From: Maratus speciosus
Lineage: Eukaryota > Arthropoda > Arachnida > Araneae > Salticidae
Assembly: GCA_963932465.1 (NCBI GenBank)
Contig: OZ010789.1
Coordinates: forward strand, 591,181,581 to 591,245,580
Length of the DNA stretch: 64,000 bases
Reading direction: 5' to 3'
Under the pieces are notes generated by a model that saw only the letters and a list, made by a program, of their open reading frames with translations, did no database searches and was not told where the DNA came from. Positions 33,851-45,901 of this stretch are shown in pieces. The position numbers were made by a program, and so were the translations under genes. Each line of letters starts with the position of its first letter. The first letter of the stretch is position 1.

Positions 33851-34874
33851 GAATAATTTTCTCAAATCATTATCTTGTGAAGATAACTCTATTTGGATTC
33901 TTAAACGAAAATTGAATAAACATTACACTCCTATACCCCCTCTCACAACTAACAATGTTACTGCTTACACTAACCAAGAAAAAGCTAACATGCTTGCTAA
34001 TTCTTACGCCACCCAATTTTCTCCTAATCCTACCCTTGCAAACCAAGCTCACCTTGATCATGTCAACGAGATAGTTTGTAACTTTTTGGCTACCCCCGTC
34101 ACAAGATCCCCCCCTAAAATTCAACCTATAGTTATCCACAATATTATCAAAAAACGCAAAAAGCGTAAAACCCCAGGATACGATAAAATTACTAACTCTG
34201 CTCTTAGAAACCTTCCTCCTAATTGCATAATCTATATTACTGACCTCACTAACGCTATCTTAAAATATAACTACTTCCCTAAACCTTGGAAACTTTCTAT
34301 AATCTCTCCTATTCCAAAACCTGGAACTAACCTTTCAGACCCCACTAATTACAGACCTATCTCCTTGCTATCTTCAATCAGTAAAGTAGTGGAACGTGTC
34401 ATTCGTACCCAGTTGCAGGATTTCATTCAACAACACAACATTCTCATGCCCGAGCAGTTTGGCTTTCGCCCAAAACACTCGACACAACACCAGCTTCTTA
34501 GGGTTGTTGAGTTTCTCAGCGAGAAACTCAATGCAAAAATTCCCGCAGCTGCCATTTTTCATGATGTCGCAAAGGCATTTCATAAGGTCTGGCATGTGGG
34601 CCTCATCTACAAACTAATTCAGCTCGGTTTTCATCCCAGACTTATACATTTAATATATTCGTACCTTTGCGACCGCTCTTTTCAAGTCCGCATAAACAAC
34701 ATTCTTTCTATTATTCTTCTTATCCTAGCGGGCATCCTCCAGGGGAGCGTGTTGGGCCCATTTTTATTTAACATTTTCTTTAATGATATCCCACGCTCCT
34801 TGCGCACATACCTCGCTCTTTATGCGGATGACACCTGTATTTATGCTTCGGCACACCACCCGTATACTCTATAG
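33850..34874 (+). pseudogene. LINE ORF2, reverse transcriptase
   Basis: RT domain for target-primed cDNA synthesis. Conserved blocks: KTPGYDKITNSALRNLP, WKLSIISPIPKPG, DPTNYRPISLLSSISK, FGFRPKHSTQHQLL, motif A FHDVAKAFHKVWH (the catalytic Asp is kept, but a normally conserved Asp in KAFD is His), GILQGSVLGPFLFNIFFNDI and the catalytic YADD near 34821-34832. The frame ends at TAG (34872-34874), but the same frame continues afterwards, so this is a nonsense mutation inside ORF2. Confidence 0.92.
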
Positions 34875-35340
34875 AGGTACCTACAGACACATATTGATGA
34901 CTTCATGAACTGGTGTATGCTTTGGCGCGTCGTAATAAATGAAACTAAAACTACTGCAGTATATTTCTCTTGCAAACTGACATTTCCTAGCAGAATCATT
35001 ATTAATAACACTGTTTTCCCTTGGTCAGACCAGGCAAAGTATCTTCGGGTGATTCTGGACCGCCGCTTAACTTGGAAAAAGCACATTCTTTCCATTAGGG
35101 GTAAAGTCGCTGGTGCCTTTAACTCTATAAAACCTCTCCTTAACAGTAAAACTTTGTCAGTTCACAATAAATTACTTCTCTAAAATTCACGCATCCTTCC
35201 TATCATAACCTATGCCAGTCCGGTCTGGGGCTTCACTTGTAAGACCACTATGGACAGCCTTAGTCGCTTGCACAATTCCAACCTGCGTACTGTCCGTAAC
35301 GCATCTCGTTACCTTCGCAACTCCACGTCCGAAGAGACTT
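34875..35340 (+). pseudogene. LINE ORF2, RT thumb and C-terminal region
   Basis: In frame with the RT after the TAG: a segment with MNWCMLWRVVINETKTTAVY, then YLRVILDRRLTWKKHI, the post-YADD region typical of Jockey-type RT. It stops at 35183, with recognisable ORF2 residues (ITYASPVWGF, then RTVRNASRYLR) continuing in another frame to about 35340. Confidence 0.82.
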
Positions 35341-35569
35341 AAAAACTACTACCTTACGTAAGCGCATAAACGATTCAGCCAAAAAATTTTATGAAAAAGT
35401 TTTCGACCTCCCTAATGAAATTGTAGCGGAGCTACCGGATTACGACGCATTCGAACCCAACTACCGGAAACGGCCCCGGTTTTCCATAATTATGGACACT
35501 CAGTAACATCTGGATGCACCACGCTATTTTTTGCCTTATAATTATTTTTCTCTTATTGCTTTAATTACA

Positions 35570-35584
35570 AAAAAAAAAAAAAAA
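35570..35584 (+). other. LINE poly-A tail
   Basis: A15 following ttgctttaattac; marks the 3' end of the LINE. Confidence 0.75.
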
Positions 35585-37834
35585 TCCTCTCTATAAACTA
35601 TAGAGACCATAAAAATTGTAAAACTTATAAAAATTATATGTATGACCCTGATTAGTCCCCTTTTTTTTAAGGATAATGTAGTCTTTGCCACCCTAGCTTT
35701 TCTTGCCCATGCTTGGTGAGAGTTTCACTGAACAGTACTAACTTTAACTTTCTAAATTCCTTATAGTAGTTCTTCAACTACAGTTTGACTTTATATATTT
35801 TTAAGATTCTTGTATTTCATTAAGTTGTATCGTTAACTTTCTAATTTCTTAAGTTTAAACTTAAAAATTCAGTTTTATTCCTTTTTTTCTTAAACTTCTT
35901 TATTTTCTTTTGTGAACTTTTTTGCTCTTCTAGTAGCATTGCTACAGTTTAACTTTATCCCAATGGCTCATTAAAACATAAGACATTTTAATTTCCTAGT
36001 CTGGGTGTTAAGCTGTTATCAGCTAGGAAACCCCTCAATGCTGATTACCTGTTCAGTACGAGATAATAAATAGAAAAATAGGACTCCTGAAAAGTAATTA
36101 ATAAAAGAAAAAATTGCCGATGTATATGAATATACTGAAAAAAAAAATTATTATCCTGTCAATGTAATTTTTGATGAAAAGTTCATTGTAAAGTTCTGTT
36201 ATATATAATAGTAATAAGTAAAATTTATATAAAATAGTTGCAAATGTTGATATTAAGGTTATATATCTTAATATTTTAAATCAAAAGGTATTAAATACTT
36301 AACTGTGTAGTCAAAAGACAATGGTATAGCTGTATATAGCTATATTTTTGTGTCATTAAAGCAATGGATCATAATTTGTTATTATTCGTATACCTAAATA
36401 CCGATTATTTTTTTACATTACAAGTTATGTAGAAACATATAGTAGGAAACATATACAATCGAAAATAATAACAATGATAATAATAATTATAAAAAGAAAG
36501 AAAGAGACCACACAGTACATTTTAATTACCCCTTTTATCAGTAATGTTGAAAATAGACATCCAATGGAAATTTTGTCTTAATTATGTGTATGTTTTAATA
36601 ATAGACTTAAGGGATTGTTTTCATACTCAAATTATACCAAACTCTGAAATTTGCAATACAATCTCCTGCTTTTGACATCATATATTGTTTCCGTACATTT
36701 CACGGTAGGATATGAAATGGGAAGTCATTCGGTGATGTATGTATTCTAGGAAATATAGGTTTTTTAAATCTGGAGCTCCTAATGTTGAGCTCATTTATAA
36801 TCATTAAGAAATATCTTATAATCCGGGTTGTTTTAAAATTGTAACATTAAAACAACTAAGTGGAATGACCTTTAATGGTAGATTAGCATAATTAATACTT
36901 TTTGAAATTGATTTCTATGTTAAAAAATGCATTAGCAACAATCTACACTTTTCTCAAAAATGAATAAAAAAAAATCTATTTTGAAATAATTAAAAAAAAA
37001 TAATACTGACTGTAATCGATAATCTTACGGCAGATATTGATTATCTGTAGCTGCAACTATTCGGACCGAAAATTACAACTCATTCCAGCAAGTAGTTTTT
37101 GAGTTATGCAGATAAAATTCCTGTGTTACAATCTGTTCTACAGCGATTACAAATAAATTAAAATTTATTTAGTGTTTTTCTTTAGGTGAAACGTTTGTAG
37201 ATGTCAGATCTACTTTTATGTTTAAGTCACCCTTTTTATGTTGCTGTAAAAAAGCCTTAGAATGTTTTTGATTGTGTGTTTACGTTTCTGATTATTATGT
37301 AATAAGTATAGTATTATGCAATAAATTAGTAATAAATATTTTAAATGATCTTCCTAGTAGTGCTTTATTCGTACAAGTGCTGTTATTTTAATAATTAATT
37401 ATTAAAAATAGAATAAAATGGCGGAGAAAAAAATTTAAATGTAATTTACCCGGAAATATTTTAAGAAAAGTGATGGGGTCTACGAAAATGGCTTTGCTTG
37501 ATTTAAAAAAAAAAAAAAAAAAAAAATGTTCTACTATCTACTGTCTTCTACTACTCACGCAATGGCTTCACAAGTATTGATTTCTAATATTTAAGGGGGG
37601 GTAAGTTTGCATATTTTTTTTTTCTTTTCTGATTTAAATTTTCGAATTTTAAAGAATTTGACGAATCCATTGAAATTCTCTCAACCAATATTAAAATGTT
37701 GGACCAATCCTTTTATTATTGAATGATGTAAAAGAAGAGAAAAAGTTGCTGCTATTATTTCTTGTATGGGTCCAAAGCTGTAAAATTTGTTATATGATTT
37801 AGCATTTTCAAAAGCTTCGAAATCCTTGACATAC
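35585..37834. other. AT-rich stretch, no gene recognised
   Basis: Contains poly-A runs (37504-37525), a (GATAAT)-like patch near 36470 and nothing with protein similarity. A short inverted repeat (ctataaactatag) lies just after the LINE tail. Confidence 0.4.
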
Positions 37835-38080
37835 AGCCCCACCAGCGCCCGAGAGGTTCTGCTCTCGAAACTGGTAGACGGGAGGTGCTAGGTTCGATCT
37901 CAATCGCGCTCATCGGCCTAATCGTTCGGAGTTTTCGTGGTTTTCTTCGAACCTTGGTCTCCCAAGCGTAAATACGGGTTAGGTTCCCTTTGAAAGACCT
38001 CCACGGAGGGCACTCCCCCCTCCCTCCTTACGGCCTATATCCCTCGTGTTGATAATTGGCCATCATAAACACAACCAACC
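37835..38080 (+). mobile_element. SINE-like element with tRNA-like head
   Basis: A GC-richer island in AT-rich DNA. The head has an RNA polymerase III B-box-like GGTTCGATCTC (about 37892-37902), preceded by a tRNA-like hairpin (gagaggttctgctctc) and ctggtagacgggaggtgcta. A conserved-looking body follows (gttttcgtggttttcttcga, then ggtctcccaagcgtaaatac) and a tail gttgataattggccatcata. There is no poly-A tail. A tRNA-derived SINE is the best reading; the family is not identified. Confidence 0.6.
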
Positions 38081-38625
38081 TTGACATACAAGCAGATTGT
38101 TGAAATTTTGATTATGCACTGAAGCCCCCCTCCCAAATAAATTTTGTGAAAAAATTAAATTCCGTAATTTTTTTTATTGATAATGAAACTATCTATGAAA
38201 AATATTAAAAATAAAATGACGTCTATATTAAAAATAAAAGGACGACTTTTAGTGCATTTTCCGGTGATACGCTACATGAAAATTTACTACAACAATTTCT
38301 GCAATGATTAAAAAATGAAAATATTCAAAATAAATTAATCCCTCAAGTAGATGATTTAAATTTTGAGAAAGCTGCTAAAAAAGCTATAGCTTTACGTAAT
38401 TCGGAAAATGATATTTTAAAAATTGAAACAAACACATGTATAATAATAATAAAGTTTAATAAAGTTTCAACTACTAAAAATGTACAACCAAAGAAATTTC
38501 AAAATTGTTCTCAAAACCAGAAAATTAACAATCTTGAAAATATTTCACATTTGAAATACATAAAGGTAAATTGAAATGTAATATATGCTGAAATCCATCA
38601 CAATTATCTAATATACAGTCGTGAA
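38081..38625. other. AT-rich stretch, nothing recognised
   Basis: No supported feature. Confidence 0.4.
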
Positions 38626-39713
38626 AAAAAAAAAAATAATAACACTGCACACTTACTCTACAGTAAATTATCGCAGAAGAATGTTACTATTACCAAACGA
38701 TTGGAGATAATGTTTACTTTTAAATGATGCATATAAAATTTTCTTAGGGGGTCATGTACAGGTAAAAACGAACCCAAACTTTGTATTTTTTTCAATAGCA
38801 GTACTCAAGTTTGACATCATAAATAAATTCTACACACTTCAATTAGCCTAAAAACAATTTTTATGAAATACGTACGAGTAGTTTTAGAGAAATTGAATAT
38901 TTTAAAATGGGCATATTTTAAAGGGCTGTAAACAAATCCATGTTCGGTACTCTATTATTGAAATGCTACAGACTATGTAACTAGACTATGTAATGACTAT
39001 GTAACTTCTTTTGATGTATTATTTCTTGCCAATATTACCATTTCACTCGGTTCTTATGTTTCGACTATTAACAGCTCAAATGTTTTAATAAAATGATTAA
39101 CATTTTTTTTTTTTCAAATTTTGCATTTCTCTACATCATTATCCCCTTAAACCATCATTTTAAAGTTTTTTAGTCTTAATTCAGAAACTACTTGGAAAAT
39201 AAATTTGTAATTGAGAATTCGCATGCAGGACTTAATAAACATAAATCTTTCAAATGAAAAATAGTTTGCAATTCATATTTTTTTGAATAATAATTTCATA
39301 ATTAATGTTATAAATTTTTAACATAACAAATTTAGTGTACCACGCGAAAAAATTAACAAGTTAATATTATAACTTCAGGATATTTTAATAAAAATATGAA
39401 AATGTAATTTAGCATTAGAAGCTCTAATTTTTGAACGCTTATAATTCAAAAAACTTATCATCCAAATATCTTGAAATTTCATTCCTGGGCATAATTTGAA
39501 CCGAAAATTTAAAATATATTGTCAAAATTGTATATTGTAATTAAAAAAACAAAGTTTGGTCTGGTTTTGATTTGTATATGGCCCTCTAAGCCAATTTTAT
39601 ATACGTCATTTCAAAGTAGACATTATGTGCAATCGTTTGGTGCCAGTAACTTACTTTCTTGTATTATAATTAGTTGCAGATTTGGGGTGTTTACTCTTTT
39701 TTTTACACGACTG
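38626..39713. mobile_element. Foldback TA-target element family D, copy 1
   Basis: Ends CAGTCGTGAAAAAAA and, from the right, CAGTCGTGTAAAAAAA, with TA on both sides (38624-38625, 39714-39715). Inverted arms run far inward: caaacgattgg, atgcatataaaatt / acgtatataaaatt, gaacccaaactttg / agaccaaactttg. TA target and CAGT ends suggest a Tc1/mariner-type foldback MITE. Non-coding. Copy 2 is at 27100-28165. Confidence 0.88.
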
Positions 39714-39884
39714 TATGCAGATATATATTAATACAGTTTGCAACGCAGGTAAATATCATCAAAAAGCATTTCAAGGTAAAACCGTATTTCATTAACTCAT
39801 ATGAAAATGACGTCAAAGTTGCTTTCTAAGTTGATTCCCTGTGCATGAAGGAAGTGCCTGTCGGTAACATGTTTTTAATTTTAT

Positions 39885-39920
39885 TTATTTATTTTTATTT
39901 ATTTATTTATTTATTTTTTA
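39885..39920. repeat. (ATTT)n microsatellite
   Basis: About eight ATTT units with one imperfect unit. Confidence 0.9.
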
Positions 39921-40148
39921 AACCTGAAAATCACATTCAGCAAAATTCCTTTTCAAAATTTTTGTTTACATTAGGAATGAAATGTTAAATGCCGTTAACT
40001 TTCATTCCATAAATCTTAGAAAGAACCTCTTCTCTCAAAAGTTAATTTTAATTTTAAAATCTTTCTAAAAATTTAACCTTTATGCAGTTTTATAAAAAAA
40101 AAACCCAATCTTGATGGAAAATGCCAGTCTACAAGTTACAGTTAATGC

Positions 40149-41358
40149 AGAGTTTCCCCCAGGTTTAAAAAAGGGCAGGGCGCTGCTTGTGAGAAAAGGG
40201 TACTTTTGGATTCGAAAGGCATGTTTTGATTCTTAAGGGCATTTCTAGAAATTTTTAAAGGCATTCTTCTGATTTTTAAAACTACTTTTTAATATTTAAT
40301 AGACAGAACACTATTTTAAAGGCAACAATGAGTCAATCTTTACTATGCAAGAATTTTTTTTAATAGTAGGGGGCTCGGCCCCCTACGAGCTACGCTCGCC
40401 AACCCCCGTTCAGACACCGCAGTTTCTAAAAGCACGTTAATTTTATCGGTTTTAAAAAGATTTTGAAAGATTGAATTATAATTAAAAAACAGTGGCGATC
40501 TCCCTATAAGCGGGTTTCTATTCATTTCTCTTTGATTGGTGAATTTTGAGGAAAAATCAGCTGCTGTTAAAAGATACTATGGCTGTTTTCCTCTTTGATT
40601 AAATAAAACCAGTTAAACATTTCAAAATAAGCTAATATGAAATGAATTAAGTAAACAGAGTCTTTGTCTCCCGGTATTTTTTAACAAAGCGAAAAAAGTT
40701 GATTTTAAATAAGTCATTTTAAGCGGCTCTCATGTCAAGCACGCAAGTCGTATGTTTGTTGTTCAATAAATAAATAAATAAATGAAAGACATTTTAAATG
40801 TATCGTTTATAATCTCACGCAATTTTCACGCATTTTTTTTTTTTAATTTGAAATTAAATTAGAAATAAAAAATCAAAAAATGAGTCAAATTTAAAAAATA
40901 AATGCATTCTGCACACCGGGAAATTATAGCGTAAAAAATGATTAAATTCCGATGTATAGTTTTTGCTCCTATAAAACTTTTTTAATGGAACGACTTTATC
41001 CATCTTTAGCATTAAATATCTCTTAAAATAATTCTTCGATTTGAAAACTGTCTAGATCAGCGTGTTATCAAACATTTCTCTATAACACCGCAGATTTTCA
41101 TATTTTTGTAAGCAATATGTTTCTTAATATTAACGGAGAAAGACCTCCGGTCACAAAAAATTCAAAATCGGCAGCGACGGTGACAGCGTAAGTTACTTTT
41201 TTTAGAATAGAGAAAAACAAGAGCGTAAAGGCACTTTTTTCAGGTGGGGGCAACAAGGGAGCTATTTTTTTTAAATGAGGGGCAAGAGGGGTACTGTTTT
41301 ATAAACCTAAGGACAGGCAGGGTGCGGCACCCTCCTGAAACTGTCTGGGGAAAACTCT
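40149..41358. mobile_element. 1.2-kb hAT-like non-autonomous element
   Basis: Ends AGAGTTTCCCCCAGGTTT and, from the right, AGAGTTTTCCCCAGACAG, with flanks GTTAATGC and GTTAATGT, seven of eight identical, consistent with an 8-bp duplication. Subterminal regions are rich in GGGCA / GGGGCAA motifs (40170-40280 and 41230-41330), a typical hAT arrangement for transposase binding. A GC-rich hairpin (gggggctcggccccctac) lies at 40369. No transposase frame. Confidence 0.82.
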
Positions 41359-41366
41359 GTTAATGT

Positions 41367-42204
41367 AGTAGTACTGTATCGGATTTGTGCTATTATAATG
41401 TGGATTGTACGCGGTCGTTGGCGGGTTTATCGCTGTTGGACATACTTTGTTAATTTTAGAATGAATTAACAGTTTTTTGCTTATTAAGAATAGATATTTC
41501 ATTTTTTTTTAAACTGAATTTTATAAAAGCACGTAGATTGAGTAATCACCTGTCCGAAAATCCATTCAACACATTTTTCTGTCCATTATTTAAGTCTCTA
41601 TCTTGATTGAAATCCAAAAATATAGGTTTGACGAAGGAAAAAGTTATCATTTTCAGTATCTCGACTTTTTTTAAAAATCCTTTATCGCTGTTTATAATTA
41701 TATTATAAAGATGATTTCGTGCCTTAAATTGAAGCTTTCCTTCATTAGATTATTTTAGTCTTCGTTTTATTTTTCTGCGATGCTTGCCTACTTATTTATC
41801 TGATATTTTGAAATGCCACCTTTGGTTGATTTAACATGGAGCAGTTCTGTCCTATATAATAAGCATTTAAACGATCGTTATGTTCTTCGCGTTTGTTCGT
41901 CTGGCGGGCATAGTATTCTGTTCTTGCTTGGCTTGGCAGAACGACCGTCCTGCTTGATATTGCATTGAAATGAAACATTTAATAATAAAAGTCACTGAAA
42001 CGAAAATTTTAATCGGGAGATAGCTCCTTCTGCCTTATTTAAAGAAGTATTTTAATTTAGTAATAGAAATAAATCTATGAGTTTTATTAAAATCTGAATT
42101 TACTTTTATAAAAATAAAACTCCTTTTATAAGAAGACTATACAGCTAAGAACAAAGCATTTTAAAATATGATAGTAGTATAAACTATCTGACATAAAAGA
42201 AAAG
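41367..42204. other. AT-rich stretch, nothing recognised
   Basis: No supported feature. Confidence 0.4.
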
Positions 42205-42272
42205 CATTTAATTCGGACCTCTACAGCTCAGACGCCAGTGCAATGCTCTTACCATTCGAATACCACCCCAAT
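42205..42272 (-). other. tRNA-like fragment (pseudo-tRNA or SINE head)
   Basis: On the minus strand, gaatggtaagagcattgcac resembles a tRNA D-arm and A box, and gtagaggtccgaatt about 30 bases on resembles a degraded B box. The B box is poor and no acceptor stem closes, so this is not an intact tRNA gene. Confidence 0.35.
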
Positions 42273-43040
42273 TCAAAATTGCACAAAATCGTACAAACTG
42301 TGCAAATACGGATACGCATGGCCGAGGAGTCCTCATTCTCAAATTACGCGTGGAGCACTTGCCATAAGATACAATTAAAGCATTGTTAGATTGAATGCGA
42401 TGTTGCATTAAAACGGTTCGCAAATACCCTGTTTAAAAACGCGAAACTTTCTGACATATTTTGTAACTCTTTTTTAAACGTAAAGGCATAAAATTGTTAG
42501 GCTTGAGTAGTTTAGAGACTTGCAATCGAATGAGTTTTACCTTTTTTTAATAAATAAATTGTTTCTAGAGTTAAAAGCATTTGTCGTCACCTGAAAATCT
42601 GTTTCCCTCCTGTCTCACGTATCGCGACCGGAAATTAATTTTGTCCTGAAATCCGACTTTGACAGCATTTTCTGGAACACCTTTTGCGTTTTTCCAAAAA
42701 ATAGAAGCATCTTTCAAGTACATACTTTCTGAATAAAAAATTAAATAATTCTAAATATAAATAATAATTCTAAAAATAAAAAAATAATTCAGACAAAAAT
42801 ATATTTAAAAAATTGTCGGAAAATAATCCGCGTGGATTTGAGAACAGCCTTAATACATAAATAGTTTACCCATATAGTTCGGCTTTCTACTAAAAATGAG
42901 TGTTGCTTGATTACGATTCCAAGTATATTTATCTGGATGCAAGTAGCTGAAATGTACTCTTTTTTTCAAATTACACTTGGTCCACTCTCCATAACATACA
43001 ATTGAAGTTCTGTTAGAATGAATGCGTGAAAGCATTATTA
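42270..43040. repeat. Two diverged direct copies of a 150-bp repeat
   Basis: Copy 1 (about 42270-42420) contains ctcaaattacgcgtggagca then ataagatacaattaaagcat. Copy 2 (about 42890-43040) contains ttcaaattacacttggtcca then ataacatacaattgaagttc. Offset is about 620 bp. Function unknown. Confidence 0.6.
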
Positions 43041-43568
43041 CATAATATGAATATTCAGATATTATTAATTTGTACTGAAAATTGATGCTGCCTGCATGAA
43101 TGAAATGGGTGCATTTCTCATGATGTGCTGTATTTAAACATGGGTGTTATTCGTCTATGAGAATATTTGTTTGTTTGTTTTAATTTCCAGAGCAAGGGTT
43201 ATGTAGCGCATCATACTTTTGCTTAATACAAATCCTGAATCGTTATGGCGAAATGGAATCCGGTCGAGTAATACCTCAGCTCATGCAATAATGATTTATG
43301 GAAAATGTTACTAAAACCCACGTGTTATACATCTTCAGAAATATGTTTGTCAAAAACAAAACCTCAACAAAAAATATGAAGCTGACGAATCCAGTAAAAG
43401 AGAAAGACAAATACTACAGAGCAGTAGTTTGACGCTCACTTATGCTTAGAAATAATAGTTTTAATTAGTTTTTTCTACCAAAAGCTTAAAAATGCATGTG
43501 ATGAAATTTCAGCATTCTATAAACATACGCATAAATTTTATTGTATTACATTTTAAAGTACATTTAAA
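43041..43568. other. AT-rich stretch, nothing recognised
   Basis: No supported feature. Confidence 0.4.
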
Positions 43569-43570
43569 TA

Positions 43571-43959
43571 CAGTGTGTACGTAAAGTCAAGGGGAACTTT
43601 TCAACGGTCACAGGAAATCAACGAAACAGAATTAAAATGTGAAATCTTCAACAAGTAAAAGAAAACTCTCCAAGTTTCATGCGTGTTCAGTGCAGTTCGA
43701 TGTCTTCTCAATTTTAAAAAGAGAATCACAGACTTTATTCACTCTGTTATACCAGACGTCCTTAACTGTGTGTGGGAAGAACTTGAAAATCGTTTGGATT
43801 TATGTAGGGCCAAAAACGGAGGCCACATCGAACTGCACTGAATATATTATGAGACTTGGAGAGATTTTCCTTTATTTCGGGGAGATTTCGCATTTTCATC
43901 TTGTTTCGTTGATTTCCTGTGACCGGTCAAAAGTGCATCATAACTTTACTAACACACTG
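43571..43959. mobile_element. 389-bp Tc1/mariner-type MITE with residual coding sequence
   Basis: Ends CAGTGTGTACGTAAAGT and, from the right, CAGTGTGTTAGTAAAGT, flanked by TA (43569-43570, 43960-43961). A subterminal inverted block, cggtcacaggaaatcaacg, is identical in both arms. The middle retains a transposase fragment, so this is an internally deleted autonomous element rather than a pure MITE. Confidence 0.9.
43734..43841 (+). pseudogene. Transposase C-terminal fragment
   Basis: Thirty-five codons, beginning FIHSVIPDVLNCVWEELEN and ending GGHIELH then TGA. The pattern of a Trp-Glu-Glu-Leu helix, R-L-D-L-C-R and G-G-H-I-E before the stop matches the C-terminus of IS630/Tc1/mariner-related (DDE_3-type) transposases. 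Position inside TA-flanked inverted repeats supports this. The catalytic core is gone. Confidence 0.65.
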
Positions 43960-44260
43960 TAAATACAGATTTTTAAAAATGTGTTTTTACCAATTTTGAT
44001 CTCATCAAAAAAGTGACATTTTCATAAAATAAAGCTTTCTAATATTAAAAAGTTCAACAACTATCTGCATTTATAAAATTCTGTACCATTTTGAATTTAT
44101 TCTTTTCATTACGTTTGTGGTCTGTAATTATTCATTCACTTAATAGTAGGAAATATCTGAAATAGGCCTCTCTATCACATGAGACTATCTAAAATTCCAT
44201 ACAACATACAATATACCACATTCAATACAACATACTTATTCATATAATAAATTTAAGTTA

Positions 44261-44940
44261 CAGTAGTACCCCGACATACGTCCCCTCGACTTACGTCACC
44301 CCGAATTTACGTCGTCTGGAATGGAAACAATTTTTTTCTTAATTAAGACGCCTTTTGAACTTATTTGAAGGCTTTTGGTAGAAATTTAACATTTCAGATG
44401 CAGTTAGAGTAATATAGGGTTCATGGGGTGAAGTTCAGGAAAAAAAGATAAGAGATGCTTGAAAAATACTGTTCCCTTTTTCCTTCGCAGAGACTGAGAA
44501 AACGTCTGAAAAATTTGATTCTGTATCTCACTTAATTGATTAAATTGTCGAAAATGGAAGAAAACTTTACTTACAGAAGGATGCTGAAATGTTGTTGAAC
44601 TCATAAATTCCCCTGATCCGGATTTAACCATCAACAAACTTATAGAATTAAAGAAACAAAGTACTTTCGAAGACATAGATGAAGATTTTGTGCCAACTGG
44701 GAAGATTATGACTGTTGTAAAATTAACCGAAAGACTAAACAATATTGGAACTGGAATGATGGTTCTTGAAAATATTGAATGAGATAAGCAAAGTGTATCA
44801 ACAATTAGAAAAAGCTGAGAAAACTCACTCTCATGTTATAAAGAGCATCTAAGAGAAAAATATATACAAAGAGAAGAAATATAAACAGAATTATGTTTGA
44901 TTATAATACAGAACTAAAAATTCTCAGAGCAAAACATCTC
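44261..44940 (+). mobile_element. pogo/Tigger-like remnant, right end lost
   Basis: Begins with CAGTAGTACCCCGACATACG just after TA (44259-44260); this end type (CAGT..ACC..CGACATACG) is common in pogo/Tigger elements. A decayed coding segment follows. No matching right inverted end was found before the AT microsatellite at 44964. Confidence 0.6.
44592..44782 (+). pseudogene. pogo/Tigger-like transposase C-terminal remnant
   Basis: An open segment reads SPDPDLTINKLIELKKQSTF, then EDIDEDFVPTGKIM and LTERLNNIGTGMMVLENIE before TGA. Further helical segments follow in shifted frames (VYQQLEKAEKTHSHVIK, KYIQREEI) up to about 44890. The acidic helix followed by a helix at the end of the protein resembles the C-terminal tail of pogo-type (CENP-B-related) transposases. 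The DDE core is absent. Assignment rests mainly on the adjacent CAGTAGTACC end. Confidence 0.45.
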
Positions 44941-44963
44941 GCTAAACAACAATAATATTATAT

Positions 44964-44964
44964 A

Positions 44965-45026
<62 letters not shown>

Positions 45027-45046
45027 TATATATATATATATATATA
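44964..45046. repeat. (AT)n microsatellite
   Basis: About 38 AT dinucleotides with one GC interruption (tatgcatata). Confidence 0.95.
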
Positions 45047-45896
45047 ATAGAATCTCAGTAGTTTTGATAGATAATTCAATATGCGAAAGCATTTTAAATT
45101 GAAATAGATAAAATATAAGAAAGAAAAAGATTTTATCTTCAAGAACAAAAAAAAAAATTACAAAATAAACTTAAAAAAAAAGAAAGGAATAAAGAAAAAA
45201 ATGACAAACGAAACATAACTTAATATCAATTTAACTACAATCAAATGTTTCTCGAATACGTTTTTTTTTTTATAAATGTTCACAAATAAGCGGCAAATCA
45301 TGCTTTTTACTTTACAAGAAAATAAGGGAATTTTGTGTTCCCTAGGGCCTATACACTTTATTGTGAGTTTGAAATGTTACTTAAGTAATTTAAACTGAAA
45401 TAAGCTAAGATAAAATACCCGACATAGAGAGAATTCTAAAAAGTATAAATTTACTTAGATTGAAGACTCTTTTAGTATGCGCGTGTATGTGTAATAGCGA
45501 GTAACCTCTTAGTGTAAAAACTGAGAAATATTTACATTCTTTATCATATACAAAATATTTAACTTCAGAATTGAAATAAAAGGAAATACATTCAAGTCAA
45601 TGCATTATTTAATATGTGATGATATATTAAATTTAAAAAAAAATGTTTTATATGACTTATTGTTTGTTGTTTCTTTCATAAATTGTCTAAACACTTTAGT
45701 ATTTAACATAAAATTAATATTCTATTAATATTTTTAGATATTTTGTCCTCACAAGCTATCAATGGAGATTTTGTTGTTACTTATGTGTAGTGCTAAATAT
45801 TGTGAACCTGTTCATATTTAAATAAAGAGGTCATTAAATTTATTTTCAAGATACATTTTCTATTCCTTTATATTGGTATATTTAACAGGTATCTAT
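45047..45896. other. AT-rich stretch, nothing recognised
   Basis: No supported feature up to the CTAAT target duplication of the Copia element. Confidence 0.4.
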
Positions 45897-45901
45897 CTAA
45901 T

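Larger units (their letters stand above)
30940..35584 (+). mobile_element. Jockey-like non-LTR retrotransposon (LINE), defective
   Basis: Order is 5' leader, gag-like ORF1 with zinc knuckles, ORF2 with an APE-type endonuclease and a reverse transcriptase, 3' leader and an A15 tail at 35570-35584. No LTRs. The endonuclease-then-RT layout, the ORF1 with its PRKVVIKRIPP region followed by zinc knuckles, and the lack of RNase H fit the Jockey clade. At least four frameshifts and one nonsense codon disable it. The 5' end is estimated from where similarity to Tc1 copy 2 stops. No target duplication was found. Confidence 0.9.

Noticed and set aside
42205..42272. Functional tRNA gene
   Set aside because: Poor B box and no closing acceptor stem; kept only as a low-confidence tRNA-like fragment.
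44942..45148. 68-codon frame with IYIYIY repeats
   Set aside because: Translation of an AT microsatellite.
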